A stretch of 20,217 bases of DNA, from the IMG/VR virus record IMGVR_UViG_3300021962_000835, positions 1 to 20,217 of that record, one strand, 5' to 3'. This DNA is from a virus. The notes below the pieces were generated by a model. It was not told the origin of the DNA, ran no database searches, and saw nothing but the letters and a program-made list of their open reading frames with translations. The position numbers and the translations under genes were made by a program. Below, piece after piece: positions 13,346 through 20,217 of this stretch (position 1 is the first letter of the stretch; the number at the start of each line of letters is the position of its first letter).

Positions 13346-15074
13346 TACTCTTAAATCATTTAAAAATTTACAAACTAATTTAAAAAATACCAAAGTAGAA
13401 ACAGATAAAACTGTTCAAGGATTTCTTACTTTAAAAAATGTTTTATATACTGCTGTTGCTGTTGTAATTGGTAGAGTAGCACAGCAAATAGTTAGATTAA
13501 CTTCTAATTATCAAGATTTAAGAACTTCATTAAATTTAGTTGCTGGTTCAGCAGAAAAAGGTGCTGAAACATTATCATATCTTACTAATCTTTCAAGAAA
13601 TACAACTTTATCTACTAAAGATTTAGCAGATGCTTTTACTATTTTAGCTACATCAGGAGTAAAACAAACAGATCAATTATTTAATACTTTAATAGATACA
13701 TTTTCTGCAACAGGAAAAAGAGTAGAAGTTTTAAATTCATTAGTAACTTTATTTGCCAAAGGAACACAAGGTGGATTAGGATTACAAACAATACAAAATT
13801 TAATTAAACAAGGTATTCCTGTTTGGGATATTTTAGAGAAACAAATTGGTATTACCAAAGATACTTTTTCTAGTTTTGCAGAAACTTATTCAGGATCAAG
13901 ACAAATTTTAACCGCTTTACAAAAAGGTTTGGAAGAATCTTTTTCAGGTGCAACAGTTCAACGAGCAAATGATTTATCTGTATCTTTATCAAGAATAGGA
14001 AAAGAATATGACAAATCATTAAGACAAATAGGAGAACAGGGTTTATCTGATGCTTTTAAAGAATTATCTGATGCTTTTGCTAATCTAAATGAACAAGGAA
14101 AACCATTTTTAGAGTTTTTAGGAGATTTAGGTGCATTTGTTGTTAGATCAGGTGCAAGTATATTAAATTTCTTTTCTAGTTTAAGTAAAAAATTATCAGA
14201 AGTAAGAAAAGAAGCAGTACAAATAGAAGATATAAACTTACAAGATTTTTTAAGTACTCAATATGGAGTTGATAATCAACCTAGTTTAAAAGTTCCAGTA
14301 CAAACAAAAAATGAAGGTTTGCAAGAAACATTAGATATTTATGAAGATATACTTGATGGAATAGAAGATGAAGTTAAACAAACTGAAAAATTAATTGATT
14401 ATCAAGAAGTATTAAATAAAATCTTTCAACAAAATGATGTTGCTATTAGGAACTTTAATAATCAATTTGGATCAACAGAAGATATAGCTAAATCTGTTAC
14501 AACTATTCTAAATAAAGGTATAGAAGGTTTATCTCAAAATTTAGCAGAAGCAATTGTTCTTGGAAAATCATTAACAGATACATTTAAAAATTTAGCACAA
14601 AGTGTATTAGTTATTATTTTAAAACAAACCATTGAACTTATTGCTAGAGAAGCATTAGCATATTTTTGGAAAACACTTCAAACAAGTGAATTATGGAAAC
14701 AATATGGTTTAGAAAAACTTATTACAAAAGAAAAAGAAGCACAAGCAAGAGCAAAAGGCTCATCAGGCGGTGGTGGAGATTTTGTTTCTACTGCATTTAA
14801 TGTAGCAAGATCAATATTTGGTTTTGCTGAAGGTGGATCAGTTAAAGCTGGAGAACCAATTACAGTAGGCGAAAGAGGTAGAGAAGTATTTATGCCAAAA
14901 ACTGATGGTACTATAATTCCACATGAAAAACTTGGTGGTGCAACTAATATTAATTTTAGTATAACAGCAACAGATGTTAGGGGTGTTAAAGAATTATTGA
15001 TTGATAATAGAGCAACAATCACTAATATAGTTAATCAAGCATTAAACTCAAGAGGCAAACCAGCATTAGTATAA
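13305..15074 (+). CDS. Tape measure protein
   Basis: A 589 aa protein that spans the tail lumen and sets tail length. It begins with charged helices (MDQQLKIRLDAIDNTLKSFK), a hydrophobic stretch (about 39-63, NVLYTAVAVVIGRVAQQIV) and a conserved-looking region with QDLRTSLNLVAGSAEKGAET, 'STKDLADAFTILATSGV' and QGIPVWDILEKQ, typical of tape measure N-terminal halves. Long helical and coiled segments follow, then a second hydrophobic part (LVIILKQTIELIAREALAYF) and a Gly/Ser-rich linker. The end FAEGGSVKAGEPITVGERGR then EVFMPKTDGTIIP is the common tape measure C-terminus. At about 1.5 angstrom per residue this would give a tail near 90 nm. The start overlaps the GT frame by 41 bases. Confidence 0.9.
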   Translation: MDQQLKIRLDAIDNTLKSFKNLQTNLKNTKVETDKTVQGFLTLKNVLYTAVAVVIGRVAQQIVRLTSNYQDLRTSLNLVAGSAEKGAETLSYLTNLSRNTTLSTKDLADAFTILATSGVKQTDQLFNTLIDTFSATGKRVEVLNSLVTLFAKGTQGGLGLQTIQNLIKQGIPVWDILEKQIGITKDTFSSFAETYSGSRQILTALQKGLEESFSGATVQRANDLSVSLSRIGKEYDKSLRQIGEQGLSDAFKELSDAFANLNEQGKPFLEFLGDLGAFVVRSGASILNFFSSLSKKLSEVRKEAVQIEDINLQDFLSTQYGVDNQPSLKVPVQTKNEGLQETLDIYEDILDGIEDEVKQTEKLIDYQEVLNKIFQQNDVAIRNFNNQFGSTEDIAKSVTTILNKGIEGLSQNLAEAIVLGKSLTDTFKNLAQSVLVIILKQTIELIAREALAYFWKTLQTSELWKQYGLEKLITKEKEAQARAKGSSGGGGDFVSTAFNVARSIFGFAEGGSVKAGEPITVGERGREVFMPKTDGTIIPHEKLGGATNINFSITATDVRGVKELLIDNRATITNIVNQALNSRGKPALV

Positions 15075-15075
15075 T

Positions 15076-15678
15076 ATGAGTGGACAATTTCCTACATCTC
15101 CAGCACCAAGTTCAGTAGCAATAACATCAGAACAAATGACTATTGTTAGCACAACAACTTCAGGAAGGAGACAAGCTAGACAAATTGATGGTCAAAAATT
15201 TAAACTAACTGCAAGATTTCCAGTTATGACAAGAGCAGAATTTGCACCTATTAAAGCCTTTATAATGAAACAAAGATCACAATTAAATTCATTCACTTTT
15301 ATTCCACCAACTGTTTCAGATGCACAAGGATCAGCAAGTGGAACTATCTCAGTTAATGGTGCTTTAACTGCTGGAACTACCACAGCCACAATAGATGGCA
15401 TGGTTACTTCTACTAATGGAATACTTAAAGCTGGAGATTATTTTAGATTCACAGGACAATCAAAAGTTTATATGGCTGTTGCAGATTTAAACTCTGATGG
15501 TTCAGGAGAAGGAACATTAACTTTTGAACCACCATTAAGAGCAAATGTAGCAGATAATAATGTTCTAGTTTATGATAATGTAGATTTTACTGTTGGATTA
15601 ACTGGAGATGTCCAAGAATACACAATAGGTACTTCTAATTATTTTCAATATGAAATTGATTTAATTGAGGTACTATAA
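15076..15678 (+). CDS. Distal tail/minor tail protein
   Basis: A 200 aa protein following the tape measure, in the slot of lambda M-like or distal tail (Dit-like) proteins. It opens with FPTSPAPSSVAITSEQMT, then a SGRRQARQIDGQKFKLTARF segment, MTRAEFAPIKAFIMKQRSQL, an inserted Gly/Thr-rich beta part, and GILKAGDYFRFTGQSKVYMA leading to a PPLRANVADNN segment. It is nearly all beta strands and would form a ring between the tube and hub. I recognise the general pattern from marine siphophages but cannot name a family. The ATG overlaps none of the upstream gene; it lies one base past its stop (TAATATG). Confidence 0.68.
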   Translation: MSGQFPTSPAPSSVAITSEQMTIVSTTTSGRRQARQIDGQKFKLTARFPVMTRAEFAPIKAFIMKQRSQLNSFTFIPPTVSDAQGSASGTISVNGALTAGTTTATIDGMVTSTNGILKAGDYFRFTGQSKVYMAVADLNSDGSGEGTLTFEPPLRANVADNNVLVYDNVDFTVGLTGDVQEYTIGTSNYFQYEIDLIEVL

Positions 15679-16232
15679 TGACAAGAACATTATCTACTTC
15701 ATTAAAAAATGAATTAGCTACAAATAAATTAAACCCAATAGATTTAGTTTATATTGGTGTAGAAAATGGTTATTATTTTACAGATCATTTTAAAGATATA
15801 ACTTTTAATGCTAATACTTATCAATCATCATCATTATATCTTGGTGCTTCAGATGTTAATGAATCTTCTGAAGTTTCTGTAAGCAATTTAGTAGTTAAAT
15901 TTACTGGTGCTAATCAAACTATTATAAGTTTGTTTTTAAATAATGAATACATGGAAAAACCAGCGCATGTATATAGAGGTTTTTTAGATGACAATTCAAC
16001 TTTAATTACTGATCCTTTTTTATTATTTGAGGGAAGAATAGAAAACTTATCAATAGAAGAAGATGAAACATCATCATTAGTTAATATATCTATTGCATCT
16101 CATTGGGCTGACTTTGATAAAATTAAAGGAAGAAAAACAAATACAAACTCACAGAAAATACATTTTCCAAATGATAAAGGATTTGATTATGCTTCTCAAA
16201 CTTCAAAGGATATAAAATGGGGCAGAGCATAA
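15678..16232 (+). CDS. Tail hub/minor tail protein (L or DUF2163-like)
   Basis: A 184 aa protein in the position of lambda L or GTA gp13-like hub components. It contains LVYIGVENGYYFTDHFKDIT, FNANTYQSSSLYLGASDVNE, 'SEVSVSNLVVKFTGANQTII' and a VYRGFLDDNSTLITDPFLLF region followed by EGRIENLSIEEDETSS. These correspond to the usual order of hub beta-barrel strands and a 'FEGRI' strand. The C-terminus lacks obvious cysteines for an Fe-S cluster as in lambda L, which makes the DUF2163/DUF1833 resemblance the safer description. The end overlaps the acyltransferase-like gene by 16 bases. Confidence 0.62.
   Translation: MTRTLSTSLKNELATNKLNPIDLVYIGVENGYYFTDHFKDITFNANTYQSSSLYLGASDVNESSEVSVSNLVVKFTGANQTIISLFLNNEYMEKPAHVYRGFLDDNSTLITDPFLLFEGRIENLSIEEDETSSLVNISIASHWADFDKIKGRKTNTNSQKIHFPNDKGFDYASQTSKDIKWGRA
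16205..16210 (+). promoter_or_regulatory. Shine-Dalgarno of the HlyC-like gene
   Basis: AAAGGA six bases before the ATG at 16217, inside the end of the preceding tail gene. It supports the overlapping start of the acyltransferase-like gene. Confidence 0.5.
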
Positions 16233-16657
16233 ATGATGTATATAAAATTGTGGCTTTGTATAGGCATTTTCCTAAGTATGATCACATTAAGTATGAAGAT
16301 ATTATTAAATCAATACTGCCATCAATTAATCTTGGTCAATATCAAATACATAAAGATAAAAACGAAATTATAGGTTTTACTAACTGGGCTTTTATTAATG
16401 ATTTAGTAGAGCATAGATTTCTTAAAACAGGCAAATTAAAATCAAATGAATGGAGATGTGGAAATAATTTATGGCACATTGAAACTATTGCCAAAAGAAA
16501 CTTGAAAGAAATCATGTCTTGGACTAAACAACATTTTACATCTTTGTATGGCTATGAAAAACCAATTAAATGGATAAGAATAAAAGATAACAAAATAGTC
16601 AAACATCAAGTAAGATGTACCAAACCAAGTTGGAATAATGGATTAATTTATGGGTAG
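16217..16657 (+). CDS. HlyC/RtxC-like toxin-activating lysine-acyltransferase
   Basis: A 146 aa protein with the layout of the HlyC family, which in RTX-toxin operons transfers a fatty acyl group from acyl-carrier protein to lysines of the toxin. Visible features: ALYRHFPKY with H17 where HlyC has its catalytic His23 (SPLHRNW); a strand IIGFTNWAFINDLVEHRFL (51-69), matching the 'VAYCSWA-LS-E-E--YL' region; and EWRCGNNLWHIETIA (78-92), matching 'DWTSGDRKWFIDWIAP'. The catalytic Asp92 position is Glu here (E89), with almost the same spacing from the histidine (72 versus 69 residues). It lies between the tail hub and J-like genes, overlapping both, where lambda has K and I. There is no RTX repeat protein nearby. 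Acylation of a tail-tip protein is the natural hypothesis; activity with Glu is uncertain. Confidence 0.78.
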   Translation: MGQSINDVYKIVALYRHFPKYDHIKYEDIIKSILPSINLGQYQIHKDKNEIIGFTNWAFINDLVEHRFLKTGKLKSNEWRCGNNLWHIETIAKRNLKEIMSWTKQHFTSLYGYEKPIKWIRIKDNKIVKHQVRCTKPSWNNGLIYG

Positions 16658-19421
16658 TTTTTTTGCACAAATAGCAATCTTTGTAGTAACCACAGCAATA
16701 AGCTGGGTATTAAAACCTAAGCCACCCAAACCACCTGAACAACCGCAACCAGAACAAGGAATACAATTTAATAAAGATGGTAATAACACTTCTATTCCAG
16801 TTATTTACGGAAAACGAAGAATAGGTATTTCAAAAGTATTTATAGAAACTTCAGGAACAGATAATACTTATTTATATGTAGCTGGTGTTTTATGCGAAGG
16901 TGGAGTTAGTGGAATTGAAGGAATTGAATCTATTTATGTTGATGATAAATTAGTTACTTTTAATTCTACATTTTCTCATGGTGGAACAAATACAGTTAGT
17001 AGTTCTGATAGTAATTTTTATAAAGATGAAAGTTTAATTTCTGTTCAATCATTTTTTGGTAGAGACGACCAAGTTGCCTCAAGTATATTATCTGAAAGTT
17101 CAAATTGGGATAGCGATTATAAATTATCTGGTGTTGCTTATCTAGCTTTTAAATTCAAATGGAATCAAGATGTATTTAATGGTGTTCCTGATATTAAAGT
17201 AGTTGTTAAAGGTCAAAAAATTTATGATCCAAGATTAGATTCAACAAAAGGTGGATCAGGAAGTCATAGAGATAATGATGCAACCACATGGGAATATTCA
17301 AACAATTCTGCTTTAGTTTTATTAGACTATTTAAGAAATGCTAGATACGGAAAAGGATTACCAACATCAGCTTTTGAAACTAATTATGATTCTTTTTCAG
17401 ATTCAGCAGATATTTGTGATACGCAAGTAACTCCCTATTCAGGTGGTACAGATATTAATTTATTTGAAACTAACGCATATATAAATACAGAAGAAAAAGT
17501 TATTGACATAGTTAAAGAATTGCTAAATCCAATGAGAGCAATTTTTACTTATACTCAAGGAAAGTATTTATTAATTATTGAAGACCCAGCTAGTTCAGTT
17601 TTTTCTATTAATAAAGATAATGTTGTTGGTGGAATTAAAATAACTGGAGAAAAGAAAAATCAAAAATATAATAGGGTTATTGGAACATATATTGATCCTG
17701 ATAAAGAATGGCAATCTAATACTATTACCTTTCCACCAGCAGATGATTCAGGATTACCAGTTGCAGATCAACACGCAACCATGTTGGCACAAGATAATGG
17801 AACATTGTTGGAAGGTAATTTTGACTTTAAACACATTACTAATCCATATCAAGCTGAAGAACTTTGTGAGATTATTTTAAAACGATCAAGAAATGCTTTG
17901 GGAGTTGAAGTTACTTGTACTTCAGAAGCATTAAATTTAACCATTGGAGATATTGTTGATATAACTTATGACACGGCTGGTTTCTCAGCAAAACCATTTA
18001 GAATAATGGGATTAAGTATTAATACTGATAATACTGTTAATCTTCAATTAATAGAACATCAAGATTCATTTTATGTTTGGAGTTCAAAAGCACAAGCACC
18101 AATTATTGCTGATACTAACTTACCTAATCCAAATGTAATTCAACCACCAGCATCATTAACTTTGGGAGATACTTTAATTGAATATAATCAAACACCCTTA
18201 ATTGCATTAGATATAACTATTGGTGCAAGTCCTGATAGTTTTGTAGATTATTACCAAGTTGAATACAAATTAAGTTCAGCAACTAATTACATTATTTTAT
18301 CACAAGGAACTGGATTAGTTCATAGAGTTCTTAATGTGTTGGAAAGTGGTGTTTATGATGTAAGAGTAAAGGCGGTTAATATTTTAGGTGTATCTTCTAG
18401 TTATGTATCTGCACAAAGAACAATTGTAGGAAGTACAGAACCACCTTCAGATGTTACTGACTTTGCTTGTAACATTGTTAATTCAGATGCTCATTTATCA
18501 TGGCAACAAATACCCGATTTAGATTTATCTCATTATCAAATTAGGTACTCAACATTAACAGAAGGTGCTGAATGGCAGAACTCAGTTTCTTTAGTTGAAA
18601 AAGTTTCAAGACCAGCGACATCAATTACAGTTCCAGCAAGGATAGGTAGTTACTTAATCAAGGCAGTTGATAAGCTAGGCAACTATTCTGTTAATGCTAC
18701 TTTAATTGCTACTAACTTAACATCTATTGGAAACTTTAATGCAGTAACAAGTCAATCAGAACACCCTACTTTTTCAGGAACTAAAACAAACTTAACTTTA
18801 GAAAATGATACTCTTAAATTAACATCTTTAGCTTCTGATGGAACTTATGAATTTGCTAGTCCTATTGATATTGGTGCAAAGCATACTTGTAGAGTTACAG
18901 CTTCCTTAACTCAGTTTGCAGAAAACCCTAGTGAATTATTTGATAATGGTAGAGGCTTTACAAACTTTGATGATGCAACTGGTTCATTTGATGGAGATTC
19001 TCCAAGTAACTCAAATGCTCATTTAGAAATATCTTTATCAGATGATGGCACAACTTATACTGCATTTAAAAACTTTGTGATTGGAGATTATTCTGCAAGG
19101 TATTTTAAATTTAGAGTATTTTTGCGTTCTATTGATGGATCAACTACTCCAGTTATTTCTCAAGTATCAGTAACAATAGATATGCCTGATAGAATATTTA
19201 GTGGAAATGATATAGTTAGTGGTGCTGGTACTAAAACTGTTAGCTTTACAAATCCATTTAAAACAGCTAATTACGCAGTAGGTATAACTGGTCAAGGAAT
19301 GGCGACTGGAGATTATTTTGAGGTAGAAAACAAGACTATCAGTAGTTTTGATGTTACTTTTAAAAACTCAAGTGGAACGGCAATATCTAAAACATTTGAT
19401 TACATGGCAAAAGGTTATTAA
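16650..19421 (+). CDS. J-like tail tip/host specificity protein
   Basis: A 923 aa protein that forms the tail tip and central fibre. The N-terminus has a hydrophobic segment (FFAQIAIFVVTTAISWVL, residues 4-21) then a proline-rich stretch (PKPPKPPEQPQPEQ), which is usual in lambda J-like proteins. The body begins with SIPVIYGKRRIGISKVFIET and GVLCEGGVSGIEGIESIYVD, followed by tail-hub beta domains including IIGTYIDPDKEWQ-like strands and a LCEIILKRSRNALGVEVTCT segment. Two fibronectin III-like domains (about 500-690; SDAHLSWQQIPDLDLSHYQI, then YLIKAVDKLGNYS) come before a jelly-roll-like region and a C-terminal ~65-residue beta domain ending FDYMAKGY. It begins inside the acyltransferase-like gene (8-base overlap) and shares one base with the fibre start. 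Confidence 0.88.
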   Translation: MGSFFAQIAIFVVTTAISWVLKPKPPKPPEQPQPEQGIQFNKDGNNTSIPVIYGKRRIGISKVFIETSGTDNTYLYVAGVLCEGGVSGIEGIESIYVDDKLVTFNSTFSHGGTNTVSSSDSNFYKDESLISVQSFFGRDDQVASSILSESSNWDSDYKLSGVAYLAFKFKWNQDVFNGVPDIKVVVKGQKIYDPRLDSTKGGSGSHRDNDATTWEYSNNSALVLLDYLRNARYGKGLPTSAFETNYDSFSDSADICDTQVTPYSGGTDINLFETNAYINTEEKVIDIVKELLNPMRAIFTYTQGKYLLIIEDPASSVFSINKDNVVGGIKITGEKKNQKYNRVIGTYIDPDKEWQSNTITFPPADDSGLPVADQHATMLAQDNGTLLEGNFDFKHITNPYQAEELCEIILKRSRNALGVEVTCTSEALNLTIGDIVDITYDTAGFSAKPFRIMGLSINTDNTVNLQLIEHQDSFYVWSSKAQAPIIADTNLPNPNVIQPPASLTLGDTLIEYNQTPLIALDITIGASPDSFVDYYQVEYKLSSATNYIILSQGTGLVHRVLNVLESGVYDVRVKAVNILGVSSSYVSAQRTIVGSTEPPSDVTDFACNIVNSDAHLSWQQIPDLDLSHYQIRYSTLTEGAEWQNSVSLVEKVSRPATSITVPARIGSYLIKAVDKLGNYSVNATLIATNLTSIGNFNAVTSQSEHPTFSGTKTNLTLENDTLKLTSLASDGTYEFASPIDIGAKHTCRVTASLTQFAENPSELFDNGRGFTNFDDATGSFDGDSPSNSNAHLEISLSDDGTTYTAFKNFVIGDYSARYFKFRVFLRSIDGSTTPVISQVSVTIDMPDRIFSGNDIVSGAGTKTVSFTNPFKTANYAVGITGQGMATGDYFEVENKTISSFDVTFKNSSGTAISKTFDYMAKGY

Positions 19422-20217
19422 TGGCAAATCACGATTATATAATAAGCAACCAAACATTTCCGTCATTTAGAACGGACTTAAATAATTCATTATCAGCTAT
19501 CGCAACTAATAACTCATCTGCAAGTGAACCAGCTACAACTTATGCTTTTCAATGGTGGTATGACACTTCTAATGACCAACTTAAAATAAGAAACAAAGAT
19601 AATGACGCATGGATTACTGTCGCTTCATTTAATCAAACTACGGACACAATTACTTTAGTGGGAACTTATCTTCAGTATCTTCCTACGATTACTTCAATTA
19701 GTCCTAGCACTATTGGAAACTCAGCAGAAAATGTTGTCATCACAGGAACAAACTTTGTAATCACTCCTAATGTAGAAATCATTTCAACAACTGGAGCAAT
19801 CTCTTATCCTAATTCTGTAACAAGAGATTCAGCAACTCAATTAACAATCAATGTAACTTTACCTGATGATGGAACATATTTTATCAGAGTAGAAAATCCT
19901 GATGGACTTGCAGTTAGAAGTTCAACAGCTTTACTTACTGTTTCTGATGCTCCTACTTGGAGTACAGCTTCAGGAAGTTTAGGAAGTGTAGCTGGTGGAT
20001 CAAGTGTATCTTTATCAGTATCAGGAAGTTCAGATTCAACTGTTGCTTATTCTGAAACAACAGCAGTATTAACTTCTAATACTGACACACCTAACTCTAC
20101 CATGAATTTATCTTTAAACAGTTCAACTGGTGCAATTACAGGAACAGCACCTAGTCCAACATCTGAAAAAGTTTATAACTTTACACTGAGATTGACAGAT
20201 GCAGAATCACAAACTAC
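19421..20217 (+). CDS. Tail fibre protein, partial at right edge
   Basis: Open from ATG 19421 (TAATG overlap with the J-like stop) to the window end; about 265 codons are seen and no stop. N-terminal residues MANHDYIISNQTFPSFRTDL, 'NNSLSAIATNNSSASEPATT' and YAFQWWYDTSNDQLKIRNKD form a virion-anchoring segment that I recognise from many marine phage fibres. Then LPTITSISPSTIGNSAENVV ITGTNF (about 86-112) is an IPT/TIG immunoglobulin-like domain ending in DDGTYFIRVENPDG. A Ser/Thr-rich part follows, with a putative-Ig (He_PIG/cadherin-like) repeat around NLSLNSSTGAITGTAPSPTS. It would contact the host surface. The receptor-binding end lies beyond the window. Confidence 0.85.
   Translation, partial: MANHDYIISNQTFPSFRTDLNNSLSAIATNNSSASEPATTYAFQWWYDTSNDQLKIRNKDNDAWITVASFNQTTDTITLVGTYLQYLPTITSISPSTIGNSAENVVITGTNFVITPNVEIISTTGAISYPNSVTRDSATQLTINVTLPDDGTYFIRVENPDGLAVRSSTALLTVSDAPTWSTASGSLGSVAGGSSVSLSVSGSSDSTVAYSETTAVLTSNTDTPNSTMNLSLNSSTGAITGTAPSPTSEKVYNFTLRLTDAESQT

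Noticed and set aside
3096-15401. Minus-strand open frames scattered across the window (for example 10269-10595, 14678-15022)
   Set aside because: They lie opposite well-supported plus-strand genes, show low-complexity Ser/Leu-rich translations typical of antisense of AT-rich coding DNA, and have no ribosome binding sites or spacing for separate genes.
16217-16657. NlpC/P60 tail peptidase (lambda K-like) at this position
   Set aside because: No Cys-His-His peptidase pattern is present; the motif order fits HlyC-like acyltransferases instead.
17680-17880. 66-codon alternative frame inside the J-like gene
   Set aside because: It is a shadow of the 923 aa frame, without a ribosome binding site or family features.

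Overview
The window is a continuous stretch of a tailed bacteriophage genome. Every gene I can support is on the + strand, packed head to tail with 1-4 base (ATGA, TAATG) or longer overlaps and almost no intergenic DNA. Base composition is very AT-rich, with heavy use of AGA, TTA and A/T-ending codons. That composition and the kinds of genes present resemble uncultured marine siphoviruses of AT-rich hosts such as SAR11/Pelagibacter. The host is an inference from composition; nothing in the sequence proves it. No rRNA, tRNA, CRISPR, IS element, integrase or lysis gene is visible, and no gap exceeds 300 bases.

Layout. (1) 1-2084: early/accessory genes: an HNH-like protein that may start before the window, a small HTH-like protein, a winged-helix replication-type protein, two tiny very basic proteins (45 and 39 aa) on either side of a beta-rich 94 aa protein, and a HExxH metallopeptidase. 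(2) 2119-7019: DNA modification and packaging: a ParB-domain/DNA methyltransferase fusion overlapping a small-terminase-like HTH protein; then about 2.2 kb of cargo (two small unknown proteins, a short methyltransferase-like protein with a degenerate SAM loop, a GT29/sialyltransferase-like protein and a second beta-class DNA methyltransferase); then the large terminase. (3) 7019-11004: head: portal, SPP1 gp7/Mu F-like minor head protein, scaffold, major capsid protein, then a strong hairpin. (4) 11058-19421: neck and long non-contractile tail: connector, gp10/Mu G-like protein, tail terminator, tail tube, tail assembly chaperone with a programmed -1 frameshift (G/GT type), tape measure, two distal-tail/hub proteins, a HlyC/RtxC-like lysine acyltransferase, and a 923 aa J-like host-specificity protein. 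(5) 19421 to the right edge: a tail fibre with an IPT/TIG domain, cut by the window.

How it fits together. Terminase, portal and scaffold/capsid build and fill the head; neck proteins join it to a tube whose length is set by the tape measure, chaperoned by the G and GT products; the distal proteins, J-like protein and fibre recognise the host. Superimposed on this ordinary plan are modification enzymes in unusual places: DNA methyltransferases next to both terminase subunits, a sialyltransferase-like enzyme between the terminase genes, and a toxin-activating-type acyltransferase in the tail-tip operon where lambda has its K and I genes. The acyltransferase, which could acylate lysines on a tail-tip protein, is the most interesting candidate for an undescribed system. 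The A AAA AAG frameshift site at 13154-13160 is the strongest directly visible non-standard feature.
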